This document shows positions 24,048 through 36,700 of a stretch of 64,000 bases of DNA, in pieces. The notes beneath the pieces are model-generated. The model worked only from the letters and a program-made list of their open reading frames with translations. It searched no databases and was not told the origin of the DNA. This stretch comes from Mesocentrotus franciscanus (Eukaryota > Echinodermata > Echinoidea > Camarodonta > Strongylocentrotidae). Numbering within the stretch: position 1 is the stretch's first letter; each line of letters opens with the position of its first letter. The position numbers and the translations under genes are program-made. The DNA is taken from contig CP137668.1 of assembly GCA_037976565.1 (NCBI GenBank), positions 4,484,261-4,548,260 of the forward strand, written 5' to 3'.

Positions 24048-24178
24048 TTATCTCTCTGTCTTACTTTTTCTATTTAACCCCCTTTTTTTTCTCTCTCTCT
24101 CTCTCTCTCTCTCACACTCTCTCTCTCTTTCTACTTCAACCCCTATCTCTCTCTCCTGTCTCTCCGTCTCTCTTTCTT
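23990..24178. repeat. CT-rich microsatellite tract
   Basis: Interrupted CT runs with TCTATC and CTTTTT blocks. Confidence 0.9.
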
Positions 24179-24997
24179 CATTCTTAATTTATTAACACAA
24201 ACCTTACCTTGTATATAGTACGGACCTATGACGTATGATACTTTATACGAGGCATTATCCCTCTCTTTTATATGGAATATTTCAATGAAATCAATATCTC
24301 TATATTTCCGATGGTCTATTTTTATTTCCCAATATAATTATCTAAATAAAAAATATATGAGCGAAAAGAACAGTGTGTGCGTGTTTTCGTCGCGATTGGC
24401 ATTTGCTTGAATCTGAAAAAAGGTCGCTTTTAGTGTTTCTATATTATTACTCTGGGTTGTCTTTCGGTTCAATGTTCTACATGGTTGTTGTTTGATCTGA
24501 GGCAATTCCTTGCCTCTTTCCAGCAGAGCGCGTGCTGTCTGCATTCCACATAATCACGTACACAGCTAATGTGCACTGTGGTAGCATGACAAGCGCATCT
24601 CCAAGACTCCCCCTGTACCGGAGAGAGATGAGTCTTTACCCAAACCAGCAACATACCCTGCCAACATTGGCGAATCGATATGGAGTGTCCTTCCTATATC
24701 TGTCTTCTTCACTCTCTTCTCATCTCATTCTCTACACATGTTCATATATTATCTGCTCCTTTCCATATTTACTATTCTCTTAATACGTGCCTTACTCTTT
24801 GTCTGTTTCTTATCAAGCATGTCCGCCTCCCCCTCCTCCTTTGTCCATGGCTCTCAATTTTCGTATATCCTATTAATTTGTTCATTTTTCTCCTAACAGT
24901 TTCTGACATGTGATTCGTTAAGATCATCATTTCCAGTCTATGTATAATTAATACCCAACAGTTTTACATTCCTAATACCCATATTGCTGATTACCGT

Positions 24998-25145
24998 GAG
25001 CAGTGGTCTCGTAGTCTGGAGTGCCCAGGTTCGGAGACAAGTCCGATGCGCTAGCGCCCTTTGATAAGGCATTGATCCTCATTATCGAGTCCTACGGAGA
25101 GGACATAAAGCCGTCGGTACTCTGGTTGCTTACTTACAAGTCAAA
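24998..25145 (+). mobile_element. tRNA-Thr-derived SINE, 5'-truncated copy
   Basis: GAGCAGTGGTCTCGTAGTCT, then a degenerate B-box region (CAGGTTCGGAGAC) and a tail AAGGCATTGATCCTCATTAT...TTGCTTACTTACAAGT. It matches the reverse complement of the SINE at 46045-46250 in the same order. The A box is missing and the end of the tail is absent. Confidence 0.75.
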
Positions 25146-26185
25146 AAATCAAATAGAAAGTGGTAACTTTAAAAAATATGAAATTTTACCCGGCGATACA
25201 AGGCTATGATACGAGAGCACTAACACAATGACATTATCAACAAGGGAATTATCAATTGTAAGATTTTTCCCCGTCTGAATGTGATTTGTTAGATGAAGGG
25301 CAAAAGGCCCTCGTCATTTTCTGAATTATTAAATACCGCCTCTGCTTTTCCTAACCCGTGGATAACGTGATATTGACATGTGAATGCCAAAAGTCCTCGA
25401 CGATCACGGCATGTGTCGAATCGATCTCTATCATCTGCATCACGGATGCGTGTCGCAAAGTTATTTTTAGCTCTAACATGTTTACAGGTGGCGCCAAAAG
25501 CCGTGGTACATTCCTCTTCCAACATAGCTATTGTTGTTCTACCTTCTTCATTTTAAGGACTTTTCCATTTCTTCTTTTTCTATTTATAACTTTTTCCTTG
25601 CTTTCCTTGCTTTGCTTTTTACATGTTTGCTTTTCTCACTGTTTTTCCCGTTTGTTGCAGCCCTTCTCTTTTTTTCTCTTGCCTTTTTCCCCAGTGTCAT
25701 GTTCTCTCCGCTCCTCTCTTTTGACTATTGTTCTTTCTCCCTTTCCTTTCCTACTTTCTTTCATGCTCTTTCGTCATCCTTTCCATAGTCTTATGCTATT
25801 TTTTGCGCGAGTACATGCATCTTAGAGAGCGCTCCCTTGTGGTGGTGGTTATCTTAAAAAGGTCATCACCTCATGATGAAACCTTGTGGGCGAAAATTTG
25901 TCAAATTGCCACTTTTACTCAATTATTTATTCATTTTGATTTTATCATTTATTGACTCTGTTTAATACGACCGTGTACATCACTGTAAAAAATCTTACAT
26001 TTGGCTATGTTTGCACGTTCCCTTCTAACATCGACGATTCCCTTCAATATTGAATGTTGAATTTAATAATGAATAATTCGTACTTAGTAACTGTGGCTGG
26101 TCATATTTTCTAAATCATTCAGTCATTATTCCGTAAAGAATCCGCAACGAATAAATGCATTTTGTAAGATGACGACCCCTCCCTA

Positions 26186-26292
26186 ACTCTCTTTCTCCCT
26201 CTCTCTCTCTCTCTCTCTCCCACTCCTTCTTCCCCTCTCCGTCTCCCAGTTGCTCTCCTTTTCTCTGTCTGTCGAGCTGTCCGAGTTTTCCT

Positions 26293-26328
<36 letters not shown>

Positions 26329-26335
26329 CCTGTAT
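26186..26335. repeat. CT-rich microsatellite tract
   Basis: CTCTCT runs with TTCTTCC interruptions; a second short run lies at 26483-26520. Confidence 0.9.
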
Positions 26336-26485
26336 ATATCTATATTATTTATCTATCATCTTCTTACAGGATATCAAATATCTTTGATTATAGAAGAAAA
26401 AAATAAAATGTTGGTTTCTACAGTGTGACTTTAAATGTATAACACCTGATACTATCTCAAGGCAACGTTTCCCTTTCCTATTCTC

Positions 26486-26517
<32 letters not shown>

Positions 26518-27260
26518 ATTTTTTGTTTGGCCTTCCGCTTTCCACTATCGATTGCTCACATAATACTATGTATGTTTACTGTATGAAGATTTTATTTATA
26601 CGGACGTCAGCTCAGGCTGTGCTTATGACGACCCCGTTCTTCTATGTATGATTCGATGTGACCATAGCCTACTAGTTGAAAAATGTATATGTGTAGTGAT
26701 GTATATAGAAAATTAATAAACATCAAATTATATCAAATAAAGTAGATAGTCCTTTCAAAATATAAAATATCATGATGATTTAAAGCATCCCATGATAATT
26801 GTGAAAGGATGATGGGGCCCAAAAATGGAACAAGCAAAATTCTAACTTTTTGTTCGAGGCTTTTGATTGTATTTATACATGTACATGTATATATCATAAA
26901 TATTGAAATGAATACGCAAACTAAAGAAAGAAATGTTCACACCTTTGAACAGTTGTTGGATGGGCGTACACCTGTAGATAAGTATGTACAGACCACACGT
27001 TCCCATCGAGAAGACAAGATGGTGCCTGGAGACTGGGTTATTAATAAGTGATGAGGAAGGGTAGACTAATTTACCCTCACAATGACAAGAAACATCAATA
27101 ACGGCTTTCCGTTGTTAGTATACGCGGCAAAGACATAGTCAAGTTTGATTGAATTCCAGAAGGCCTCGTCACAAATTCACAATACACTTCGGTTGTTTAT
27201 GATTTGAAGACTTTTACATTTGTCAGAAAGAGTGCTTTCAGTCAGAGATGTCTTTCTTAA

Positions 27261-27648
27261 AGGTAAAGACCAGTTTTGGAAACGCCCCTCTCTCAAAAAA
27301 TGAAATGGAAGCTCTCATTACCAATCATGTGAAAGAATATGTTTTCACTAATACGTGATGATACACATTTTGCCGGGAAACCGCCTACTAATTGACATAT
27401 TTGGTAAATTATTATATCTATTGGGACCTAATAGATATCGCGCAAGTGGTCGCGTAGTCCCATATACATCTTTCTGTGTACAGTGCTTGTAACTTTACCA
27501 AGACTGGGCCAAATTTCTTATCATTTTGATGATTCCAGAATCTTGCAGTACACACCAATACTTATATGCTAGATGATCAGCCATTTCTGATCGATTTCAC
27601 AACGTTTCTTTCACAATGCAATCGCATTACCAGAACTGGCCTTTATCT
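27261..27648. mobile_element. TTAA-flanked DNA element, 388 bp (same family as 57534-57884)
   Basis: TTAA flanks both ends (27257-27260 and 27649-27652). The left end AGGTAAAGACCAGTTTTGG is matched by the inverse of the right end, AGATAAAGGCCAGTTCTGG. The first 180 bp are closely similar to the copy at 57534 (shared CCAATCATGTGAAAGAATAT and GCCGGGAAACCGCCTACTAA); the right halves differ more. No coding capacity. TTAA targets indicate a piggyBac- or Kolobok-type transposase acting in trans. Confidence 0.88.
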
Positions 27649-27659
27649 TTAAGAAATTA

Positions 27660-30600
27660 AAACGAAAACATCTTTACCATGCATTTTCTTAGTGAATTTA
27701 TACACATTATTGATATGAAGATTATATTGTAATAATCAAAGCTACATTCCGTTCCTACATGTACATATTTTTATATTGAATCAAAATAAGCTGATCATGA
27801 AATCAGTTTATGAGAAAATTAATATTGAAAAAAGAATAGATGATCATCACAGTCAAAAACACAAGACATAATTGGAGAACTGGAGAAAAGGGGGAAATCG
27901 TAAGGATACAGAGGGGAGAAAGATTTTTATTAATAGATCATTTGTTGCAAACAGCAAAGAGAGAATGGCCAAAATAAGAAGAGAGTGGAGGGATTGATGA
28001 GATATGAAGAGATTCTTATACAAAATGAAAGAGATAGAGAGTTTGAGGAAAAGGAACTATCCTATATGAAGAAAAAAATTATGCCTCGAACTTGGGCCCA
28101 CTTTCACACCATCCAATCTCACTGCTGTTCCAGTTTTGTACGAAGGCGCTACAATTTCCATGGTGATATTAATGAAACTTAAATAGCGTGTAGTGTTATT
28201 CGGTAGGGAATAAATTCCAACGCGGGTTTTCGTTTTACCAGTGCTATCATGGTCTAAAGATATCATAAAACATCCCAGGGTTCATCTAACTTTAGTAAAA
28301 TCGTCACGAGATGTAGGTGGTTTATTTTTCCCCTAACCCAAGAGAAGCGTAATAATTCGTATAATCACTCTTACATTTTATTGCAAGCCCGTGCCTAAAT
28401 GTAGCAACTCGACGTTCTTATTGAATTTAAATAAGGTCATAATGAAAACAAGTCCATGACGATGTGATTATAGCGATACACTGCGTTATCAAGTGAGAAA
28501 GCGGTGCAAAGTTGCGAAAAACTGTCATTAATTTGGTGGGTTTTTCTCCCACTCAACTTCTCTATTCATGCTCCTCCCACTCTTCCTGCTGCAACCTTTG
28601 ACACAACCGGAAACAGATTCAGAAATTATTTTCCCCTTTCTTTTCAGTATTATCCATTACAAAATTATCTCGTGTTGCTGCTTCATGTAAAACCATTACA
28701 ATGACATGTGAATTACAGTATAATTCGAATATAGTAATGATTTACGTTTACACGATTTTTTTTTTTCTTCTCTAAAATATATTTCATGCTTTGCTATAAT
28801 CAAATGCGATCTGATTTTGATTTCTTTTAGAAAATTGATGTCTTGTTTTGGTGTATTATTAGTCATTATGATTTATCATGTACAAGCTACTGGAGACTTC
28901 GTTGTCAGATGACATCCACTGTTACTTACTTTTTTTCTCTCTTCAAAATCTAATGAATGGATAACACGACACAATATGGAGAATTTTATAGCATAAACAT
29001 TCATAAAAAGGAAAAAAAATAAAAGAATTGAATAACTGATATGTAATAAGATTAACGGCGACTTCCACGCCTACTGTTTCAGGTCCATCGCGCAACTATC
29101 ATAGCTACTAACGTATAGACTTATAAGCTGAAGTCACTTTGTTTTTGCAACAACAACAAAATAATGTAGCCTTGGAACGCATATTAATCTTCCATAATAA
29201 TTCTTCCGTCTAAAGATAGTAGATAAAGTGACGCCACAATACCAAAACGAATTGAGGCCTTTCATACAATAGCGTCTCCGAATTAAATGCAATCTTACAG
29301 CGCATGGCGAATGGCGCCTTTCAGAACTCATTTGCATATTCATACGCAAAATGTCGCCTTACATTTTTAATATAACAATGGCATATTGAGCTGTGTTTGT
29401 TTTTTAGTACAATGTTAATTAATGAGATTACATGTGCGCTTGATTAACATGTAATGACGGCGTAATTTTGATATAATTATACTCGGATAACTTCACACCT
29501 TCCCCTATACAAGTCAAGAGCTATGCAACTCGCCTTTTACATGTATGTGAATTATTCTCAATTCGGCGCATCACCGTTGTTTGATCTTTAGCTGTCGCTG
29601 CTTTAGGCAAATATTGGACGTGCATAACAGACACGTGTATCATCCACGTCGTTAAATTAAAACAAAAAGATGAACTTTCATTCTCTCTTTTGCCTGCTGC
29701 AACCATGGTAACTCATCATTCTATGCGGGTATCACTTGGAAAATGCACTCATACCCACATCTATTACCCCTGTGTGAGGCCATGAACCTCTATTAAGTAA
29801 AGCTCAGTACATCTTATGAATTATTCATGTGATAGACATCACAGGGTTTCTCATCTCTTTGTAACTCTTTCTCTCCCTCTCTATTCTATTATTATCATTG
29901 CGTGAAAGCTTGGGTGTTGGTAGTATATTTTTTGGTGAAAGCTTAGTCACATAGCTTTCACATAACTGACTTTTTAGCAGCAATTTTGTTGTCGAAACCC
30001 ATAGATGTATTCGTATTCCTTTACAAATTTAAAGTTGAAAATGTGTACACTACGCATGATGTAGTTGAGTAATGATAAATAACACGATCGCTATATTTTT
30101 GAAAAATCACCACAAGGGGAATTTTAATTCCCTATTATATATCTAATAGATATCATGTTCGGATAACGTAATACGTCGTTATCGTGTGCGCACATTTCAA
30201 TATGTGACGCAAAAGGCTATTGAAAATGCCTTATGTCGATTTCTCGAAAGTATTTGCTATCGTGTTCAATTTGCTTTGTTTCGCGCCTGACGGCTTTTTA
30301 GTTTTAAATTAATTTACTAATCATGTGAAAGGTTGAAATGGTGAGACTGTACATACATCGCCAGTATAACTGAGATGAATCGCATCAGTTTTCCAAAAAA
30401 TCACAAGGTCTTGTTTAATTCATGTCTTTCGAATGCGTGAGTCGCCAGACCCATCACAAATCCGAAGCATAGCGCATACTTATTAAAAGCGCCACGATAG
30501 GTTTGTAATTATTCAACGACAGATGGCGCTTCAACAGAATTAACTTGGTGTGGGATTGAGCTGGCCTAGAAATGCACTACCCCGTTTTCTCTGAGGGTAT

Positions 30601-31424
30601 TCCCTAATTAAAATCCTGCCCACGTAACAGCCTACTTGTAGCAGAGTTTACTAGACAGTTTTGTTTTTCTTTATAGATGAAACTAAACGAAGATAACTAA
30701 GCTTATAACAAACTGCATCATACAGATATAACTAATTCAAACATGATTATGTGATACTCTATAGCTTGCCATCTTAATATTTATACGATTAACGTAAACA
30801 TAAAACAATCTATACAAACAAATATATCGGAGGTGTATTTTGCGGGGGAGGGGTAAGTTGGGATGAATTTCCTGGGTTTCTGGCCCAGTCAGACGGGAGT
30901 GGGAGGGGTTGTCCTGATAATACACAAGAAGAAATTACTTACCTTGTAAATGGTTGGTACCACATCGTATCTGGTAACGTATTTACAACATGTACACCAT
31001 AACAATTGTGCAAGTTGTTACCAACCATTTTACCGCACATACGCACAAGTCAAGAGCACGCGCAACATATATCCGCACGCACACCCACATCTACACCAAA
31101 CACACATCCACACGGGCGGCGATTTGCAAGCAAAATTATAGTTGTCTGATTTTTTTGACATTTTACAAATATGAGGAATTAAAATGAAACCTTAGGTGAC
31201 AGTTTTGATGAAAAATCTATATCGAATTTCTCAGATATATAAACAAATCTCTGAAAGGTTATTATTCTTATGAATAAATTTGATCTTGAAAAAAAAATCA
31301 ATTTGCATATTAAAACCTCTCAAATGCTGTCAATAATAGTTCCCTTATCTCAGTGAAAAGTGTTGTCATGCTCTTTTATAATATCGTAGAGACAGCAAAA
31401 AATGTTGGAATTGAATTAAAATGA
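27660..31424. other. AT-rich stretch, no supported gene
   Basis: Short hairpins (for example GTGAAAGCT...AGCTTTCAC, near 29935-29962) but no element with clear ends. The minus-strand frame 28057-28266 is protein-like in composition but has no motif and no consistent splice sites. A strong minus-strand donor, ACAAG|GTAAGTAA, lies at 30943 but its exon is unclear. Confidence 0.5.
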
Positions 31425-31590
31425 TGGTTTGGTTTACCTGATAGCTAAGAAAGCAAATAATCATTATGCAACCAGGAGACCTGCGGATTTGGGAATGGAG
31501 AATTATTACCCTGCCGTCGCATCGACTTGGATTCGAGCCCTGGACCTCCCGATTACAAGACCACTATCACTAAGTCACAAACATATAATG
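31425..31590 (-). mobile_element. tRNA-Thr-derived SINE, diverged copy
   Basis: On the minus strand a decayed A box (TGACTTAGTGATAG), GTGGTCTTGTAATCGGGAGG and a B box (GGCTCGAATCC) are followed by the tail, whose 3' end GCTTTCTTAGCTATCAGGTA matches the SINE at 46045. The anticodon-loop position reads TGT, as in tRNA-Thr. It lies in the intron just downstream of the exon at 31617-31901. Confidence 0.75.
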
Positions 31591-31616
31591 AACAAAAGAT
31601 TTAATGTTCATCTCAC

Positions 31617-31901
31617 CTTTGCCTTTCTTGCTAGTGGAGGTGAGTTTGTGGGCCTGTTTAAATTCTTCTCTCCTCTCGATTCGGCCTGGGGTGCTCTTGA
31701 TGCGGTTCCGGAACCAGTTGTGGGTAGGAGATGCGAACCGTTTTGCGCCATCATTCTTCTTCTTGGAGGATGAACTCATGATCTCGTCTGCCCCAGCTTT
31801 GAAGAAGTCTTCTCTGACAAGCTCCTCCCAAGCAGACCCACTGACAGGGCGTGAAGATGGGTTCTTAACCCCCTCCTCCTTCGGAGACAACTGTCCCTTT
31901 T
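31617..31901 (-). CDS. Internal coding exon of an unrecognised minus-strand gene
   Basis: Acceptor CTATTTACAG| before 31901 and donor AAAG|GTGAGA after 31617 frame a 285-bp open segment (2 nt, 94 codons, 1 nt). The translation begins KGQLSPKEEGVKNPSSRP, then SGSAWEELVREDFFKAGADE, a Ser/Lys-rich stretch (SSSSKKKNDG), THNWFRNRIKSTPG and a Lys-rich end. It joins in frame to the exon at 32230-32463: the split codon G|AA gives Glu. Both neighbouring introns are phase 1. Composition suggests a largely disordered protein with one short helical segment. I do not recognise the family. The intron downstream holds a SINE; the next exon was not identified with confidence. Confidence 0.78.
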
Positions 31902-32229
31902 CTGTAAATAGTAAGTGGCAGGGGTGGTTCCCCTCATGTTATAAATACTGGTGGACAAATGAGTCGAATAAAACCCTAAGTATACACATTACTTTGACGA
32001 TTGAATTTATATAATTATCTTGACATCATTTGTTTTCTCGGACGTTTTTAGACGTTTTGAATGTAGGCTATATTAAACCTAAAATTTCAAGTATTCTACT
32101 GATAAATCATTGCAACAGAAAACTCATGTGAAAGAAAAAGTGTGATCGCTTTCTGAAATATTTTGGGATACAACATTTTTCGTTAATAAATTGTTAAAAT
32201 GAAGTTATCAAAGAGATAATGGTGGTTAC

Positions 32230-32463
32230 CTGTACGCTCCTTGGAGCTGGCCGACCCTTGGGTCTTCTGAGGCGTATCCCCAGAGGTAATATCAATGCTT
32301 TCTTGCTGGAATTTGATGGGGGAAGTGGGGTGGTGGAAGTTTCTCTGACTGGTCGACTTCTTGTCTCTATGTTTGATTTCTGGCAACGCCTTGGAATGAG
32401 TTTCGTTACAAATAGGTTCAATGGCTGTGGTGGATCTTGGGGTGGAGCACACTGTTCCCATAC
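32230..32463 (-). CDS. Internal coding exon of the same minus-strand gene, upstream of 31617-31901
   Basis: Acceptor TTATCTTTCAG| before 32463 and donor GTACAG|GTAACC after 32230 frame 234 bp (2 nt, 77 codons, 1 nt). The segment reads MGTVCSTPRSTTAIEP, then CNETHSKALPEIKHRDKK and ends SASSKERT before the split codon. It is Ser/Thr/Lys-rich with no stop. The downstream intron is only 328 bp. Both exons begin and end in phase 1, so either could be skipped without a frameshift. The upstream intron holds the GGT microsatellite and the LINE at 32815-33410; no upstream exon was found. Function unknown. Confidence 0.78.
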
Positions 32464-32495
32464 CTGAAAGATAATACAAGATTAAAAAGTAAACT

Positions 32496-32813
32496 TTGAT
32501 GATGGTGATGATGGTGGTGATGGTGGTAGTGGTGGTGATAGTGGTGGTATTGGTGGTGATTAAGATGGTGGTGATAATGGAGATGGTGATGATGGGGGTA
32601 ACGATGGGGATGGTGGTAGTGGTGGTGGTAATGTGTTGGTGGTGATTAAGTTGTTGGTGGTGACAGTAGTGGCGATGGTGGTGGTAGTGGTGGTATGTTT
32701 TTGTTGTTGGTAGTGGTGGTATTAGTTGTGGTGATGGTGGTAGGGGTGGTGTTTAAGGTGGTGAAGGTGTTGTTGGTGGTGGTGGTGGTAGTGATATTGG
32801 TGGTTAGTAGTAG
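32496..32813. repeat. (GGT/GAT)n microsatellite, left half
   Basis: Imperfect GGTGGTGAT array of over 300 bp. A shorter stretch of the same repeat resumes at 33417, beyond the inserted LINE. Confidence 0.93.
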
Positions 32814-32814
32814 T

Positions 32815-33410
32815 AGTATTTATTTCCGTATAAAAACATAATAACAATGCATGAGATACGGTGGATTGCCCACATTCAGCTTACCCGACATGGGAAAGCT
32901 AGTCTTCCGTGGGGTCCGGAACAATTACATAAACAAAACAAAACATAAATACATACAAGTATCTGAACAACAGTAAATAAATTGTCAAAAGAAAAAGAAA
33001 AAGAAAAAAAAAACATTTCATAAAAAACAAGTAATCATAACAAGGAGGGGGGACCATGCGCTACAGTTCTGCAATCTTAGATTTGAATGTATTAACACTA
33101 GGGGACGAACTTGATATGAGGGGGAAGTGTGTTGTAGGCCTTTGCGTTTCTATACTTCAATGATCTTTTGAGGTAATTTGTTATCGGTTTGGGTAACTTT
33201 ATTTGAGCTCCAATTCGGGAAGGGTAGGAATGGGTTATCAACTCAAATTCATTTGTTAAATATTCAGGGGTTAGATTATTCATAATTTTATACATAAGAA
33301 CAAGGGAATGATAATTTCTTCTTTTTTCCAAGAGTTGCCAATTAAGAGCATTATGCATTCCCAAAACAGAGACATGATATTCAGGTTTTATTTTAAGTAG
33401 TTAAAGCCTC
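32815..33410 (-). mobile_element. LINE 3' fragment (end of reverse-transcriptase ORF plus 3' UTR) inside a GGT microsatellite
   Basis: On the minus strand 33364-33098 encodes the C-terminal end of a non-LTR polyprotein: LNWQLLEKRRNYHSLVLMYK, LTPEYLTNEF and YRNAKAYNTLPPHIK, typical of CR1/Jockey-like LINEs. A frameshift near 33100 separates it from VNTFKSKIAEL and a stop. The 3' UTR (33060-32815) ends AAATAAATACTACTACTACT. Flanking GGT/GAT repeats on both sides show insertion into a microsatellite. It is 5'-truncated and inactive. Confidence 0.88.
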
Positions 33411-33416
33411 AGTGGC

Positions 33417-33475
33417 GGGGATGGTGATGATGGTGATGATGATGGTGGTGGAGGTGGGCAGTGGTGATTATGGTA
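33417..33475. repeat. (GGT/GAT)n microsatellite, right half
   Basis: Continuation of the repeat at 32496-32813 beyond the LINE insertion. Confidence 0.85.
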
Positions 33476-33668
33476 TTGCAATGGACATGTACGGGGTAAA
33501 CTGGCGACACATGGAAACTAATACAAATGAAAAGATATAATTTGATCGTGTTGTATGGACACACTCCTGTCATTCAACGACTCAATCAACAGAGAAGCTG
33601 CTGCCATCAGCACACGTTTTCCTTATTGTTTTAAGGAACAAGTACCATTTCTGTGATGAATATTACAG

Positions 33669-33776
33669 ATCGATTTCCATGCGGACGAAGAATATTGCAT
33701 GGACTATTTACAGAAAGCTTTTGTGACAACTGTGCGGACAATAGAAGAATTAAGAGCAAATACTGTTCCATTAAAA
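33669..33776 (+). CDS. Candidate internal exon, plus strand, 36 codons
   Basis: Acceptor GAATATTACAG| and donor TTAAAA|GTAAGA bound 108 bp with one fully open frame, phase 0 at both ends: IDFHADEEYCMDYLQKAF, then TTVRTIEELRANTVPLK. The Asp/Glu-rich, balanced composition differs from the Ile/Tyr/Phe-rich chance frames nearby. It is on the opposite strand to the gene ending its known part at 32463. Partner exons were not established. An open frame of this length between good splice sites also occurs by chance. Confidence 0.4.
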
Positions 33777-33779
33777 GTA

Positions 33780-36700
33780 AGATACAGAAACTAAAAGTGC
33801 TAATCGTAGGTCATCGTCTTCAATTATAACATTATCGGATAAAGAACATTCATTGCAAATGGGATGACTAATCAAAGTGCGATGATCACTTTATGGGAAA
33901 AGGTGGGAACGGTATACCGGGAAGTGAAGTAGAAGAATGTGGAGGAAGGCGAGGAGGAGAGGGACGGAATTGAGAAGAGAGCGAACTATGTAATATGAAA
34001 ACATTACACGGGGAAAAGGCATAGGTTCGGAAAGCAGAAAGGAGAAATACAGATAGATAGAGGAAAGGGGATAATTGATAAGAAGATTAGATTCGGAGAC
34101 GGTGAATAAGTCTAAATTTAGAATGCATTAGGGGATGTGGGGAGAAAAGGGCGAAAAGTCGGAATGAGATGAAGATAGGACGGTGACTAATAACATTTAA
34201 TGAGTAATACCTTTAAAGCGGGGATACTTTACAGAGTAGAAGGCATTATCTACGGTCAACGGTTGGGAAAATCTCTGCAACGTAGGCCTCTAATACCGAA
34301 GAGTATTCTGTCAAAAAGAAAGCAAAAATGAGGAAAGGAAAATAATGTTAATCCATCTTATTCTGGTCCGAGGTCAGTATACAGAGATGTCATATTGTTA
34401 TTTCAACCTGAATTGCATATTTGCTGAAAAGTTGTGGCATACTGATTCTAATGTTATTCACTTTAAATTCGTTACGAAGGCAAAACTGAGATATTACCAA
34501 AAAACTGAGATATTCCAAACTTAGGAATTATGCGAGATATATCATGTACAACATGTTAAGCAAAACCAGCTTTTGAATGATGCAACGCAATTACAAAATT
34601 TCAAAAAAAATTAAAGATGACACTAAACAATTGTAATACATGTACACATTACAAAGAATTATCTTGCCCTGTAGTTTCGGGACTCACGGAAAGTTATACT
34701 ACAAATTCAATTCAATTCAATAAAACAAAATGGATTATTGGCAATATGTGTTGCAGCAATTAAATGAATTGTACATACATATACGATTAAAAATCACATT
34801 AAAATTCAAATTACATAGCAAGATATACAAATTGGTAAAACGTTAACGATGAAATTACAACTTGTACAGGAAATGAAAATACCCTTAAATAGCGCATCTG
34901 CTACTTGGCACGCTAGAGGGGGTTTGGGGGAATATCATAGATACTTCGACGTCGCTTGGGAGCAATTGTTTGAATAGATTGCCTCGCATTGATAACGGCG
35001 CAAAAAGTAATCAAGGAATCGTGTAATAGTATACTATACTGTTGTAATGGTAGGTAATGTGTCAGGTTTAAACAATTCAGGACAAATGGTATAGTAACAA
35101 TGATAAATCGTTAACAATTTTTTTTTATTACGGAGATACGTTTAAGCTAATGTTGAATATAGCAAAACTGACGAGGCTGTTTGTGTATTCCTGAAAAAAT
35201 ATAGGTCATGGAAATGAGGCATTTGAGTACCAGAAAACTGAGCTCCCGGTCAATCAACCTGATTTAGAGATAAGTTTATTATCAAATGCTGTGAATGTAA
35301 TTATAGACCCAACATGGACAACTTCAGGAAATAATTTTGAAATAAGATCCTGGATTTAATTGATAACAACCGCGGTTATTTTATCTTTAAAGTAATTATT
35401 TCATTTTCTCCTCTGTTTTAGAATTGACTCGATCAGGTATATGGCGTCACGATGAAGTGCGCCACCATCGTTGTAAGTTACTAAGTAGGCAGTGTACATT
35501 ACATCTGCCAATGATGCATTTGTAAATCTTGTCAAAATAATTTCGTCATTTTGTTGCCATGGAAAATCGTGTAACATATTGTACTTGCAGGAGGAATTTC
35601 GATAGATTTTACATTTCCTTTGAAAACGATGGAGATCGTACGGCGTAATAACCATATTATAACAAGAAAATGTCTTCCTTGATTGCACCTCCTTTAGTAA
35701 TTAATCCTTTGGCTTTTCTTTTCTAAAAATGTAGTCTTTCCCCAATTATATTCTCTCTTTGACAAATAATGAGCTATTAACACCTGTTACTAATTCTGAT
35801 ATTACTCCCTGATCTCTTCTCGTACTATTTCACCTTTCTTTTTCTTTTATTTTAAATATTTTTCCATCCCAACCTCTTTTCCTATTCGACAAGTAGTGTA
35901 GAGTTAATACACCACACTAAAATAAAGTTGTTGTTTGCTGCTAGCGATCATATGTATTTTTCATTCCTGCAACATTTTTATATCCATTTTTATATTATAT
36001 TGATGATGTGCTTTGGAATGGTTTCTTTCGAGCACATTATGGTGCAATTTACTTCTACTGAGATACAGACTTGTACGATATAGTGTAAATCAGTTTTCAG
36101 AGATTATTCGATCGTTGCCATGAGATTTCTCTTTCCACCAAAAAGGCTTTAAGGCTTAAGTGAAATCAAACCACCGGATTCTGTGAATACGTGGATGCAT
36201 AGCAATTGAAGGTTATCAGCTAATTTCCGCTAAATTACATTAAACGCGCCAAAATGGACGCCCTGATTAATACTCTCGGCCTAATGAAGCACACCCCTGT
36301 CGTCTGATTGAAGCTACTACTCATCAGGTGACACCACGTGACCATAAATTAGAAATATAAGTGAACATTCTACCTTTTGAACCGCTGGCTAATGTAGACC
36401 TTTCAAATATCAGGAAAATTCCACGCGGGAGAAAATTAATATAATAAGCAGTTATAACGTAAAATAACAAGAAATGGCAAATTCCATAAGGTACAGTCCC
36501 AATCTATTTGTCAAAAAAACACTACGTAATTTCTCTGTTTTCTGAGACGTACTGTTAAGAAAATACTGCTTATATACAATCGTTTATTGTAGTAAATGTG
36601 CATTGCTTCTTTTTACGCCGATGTGAGGCAAATACGATTCTGTCTTCAATTTCGTGTAATGGGATTTTTTTTTTGTCGTTGATTTTGATTACCGATTTAT

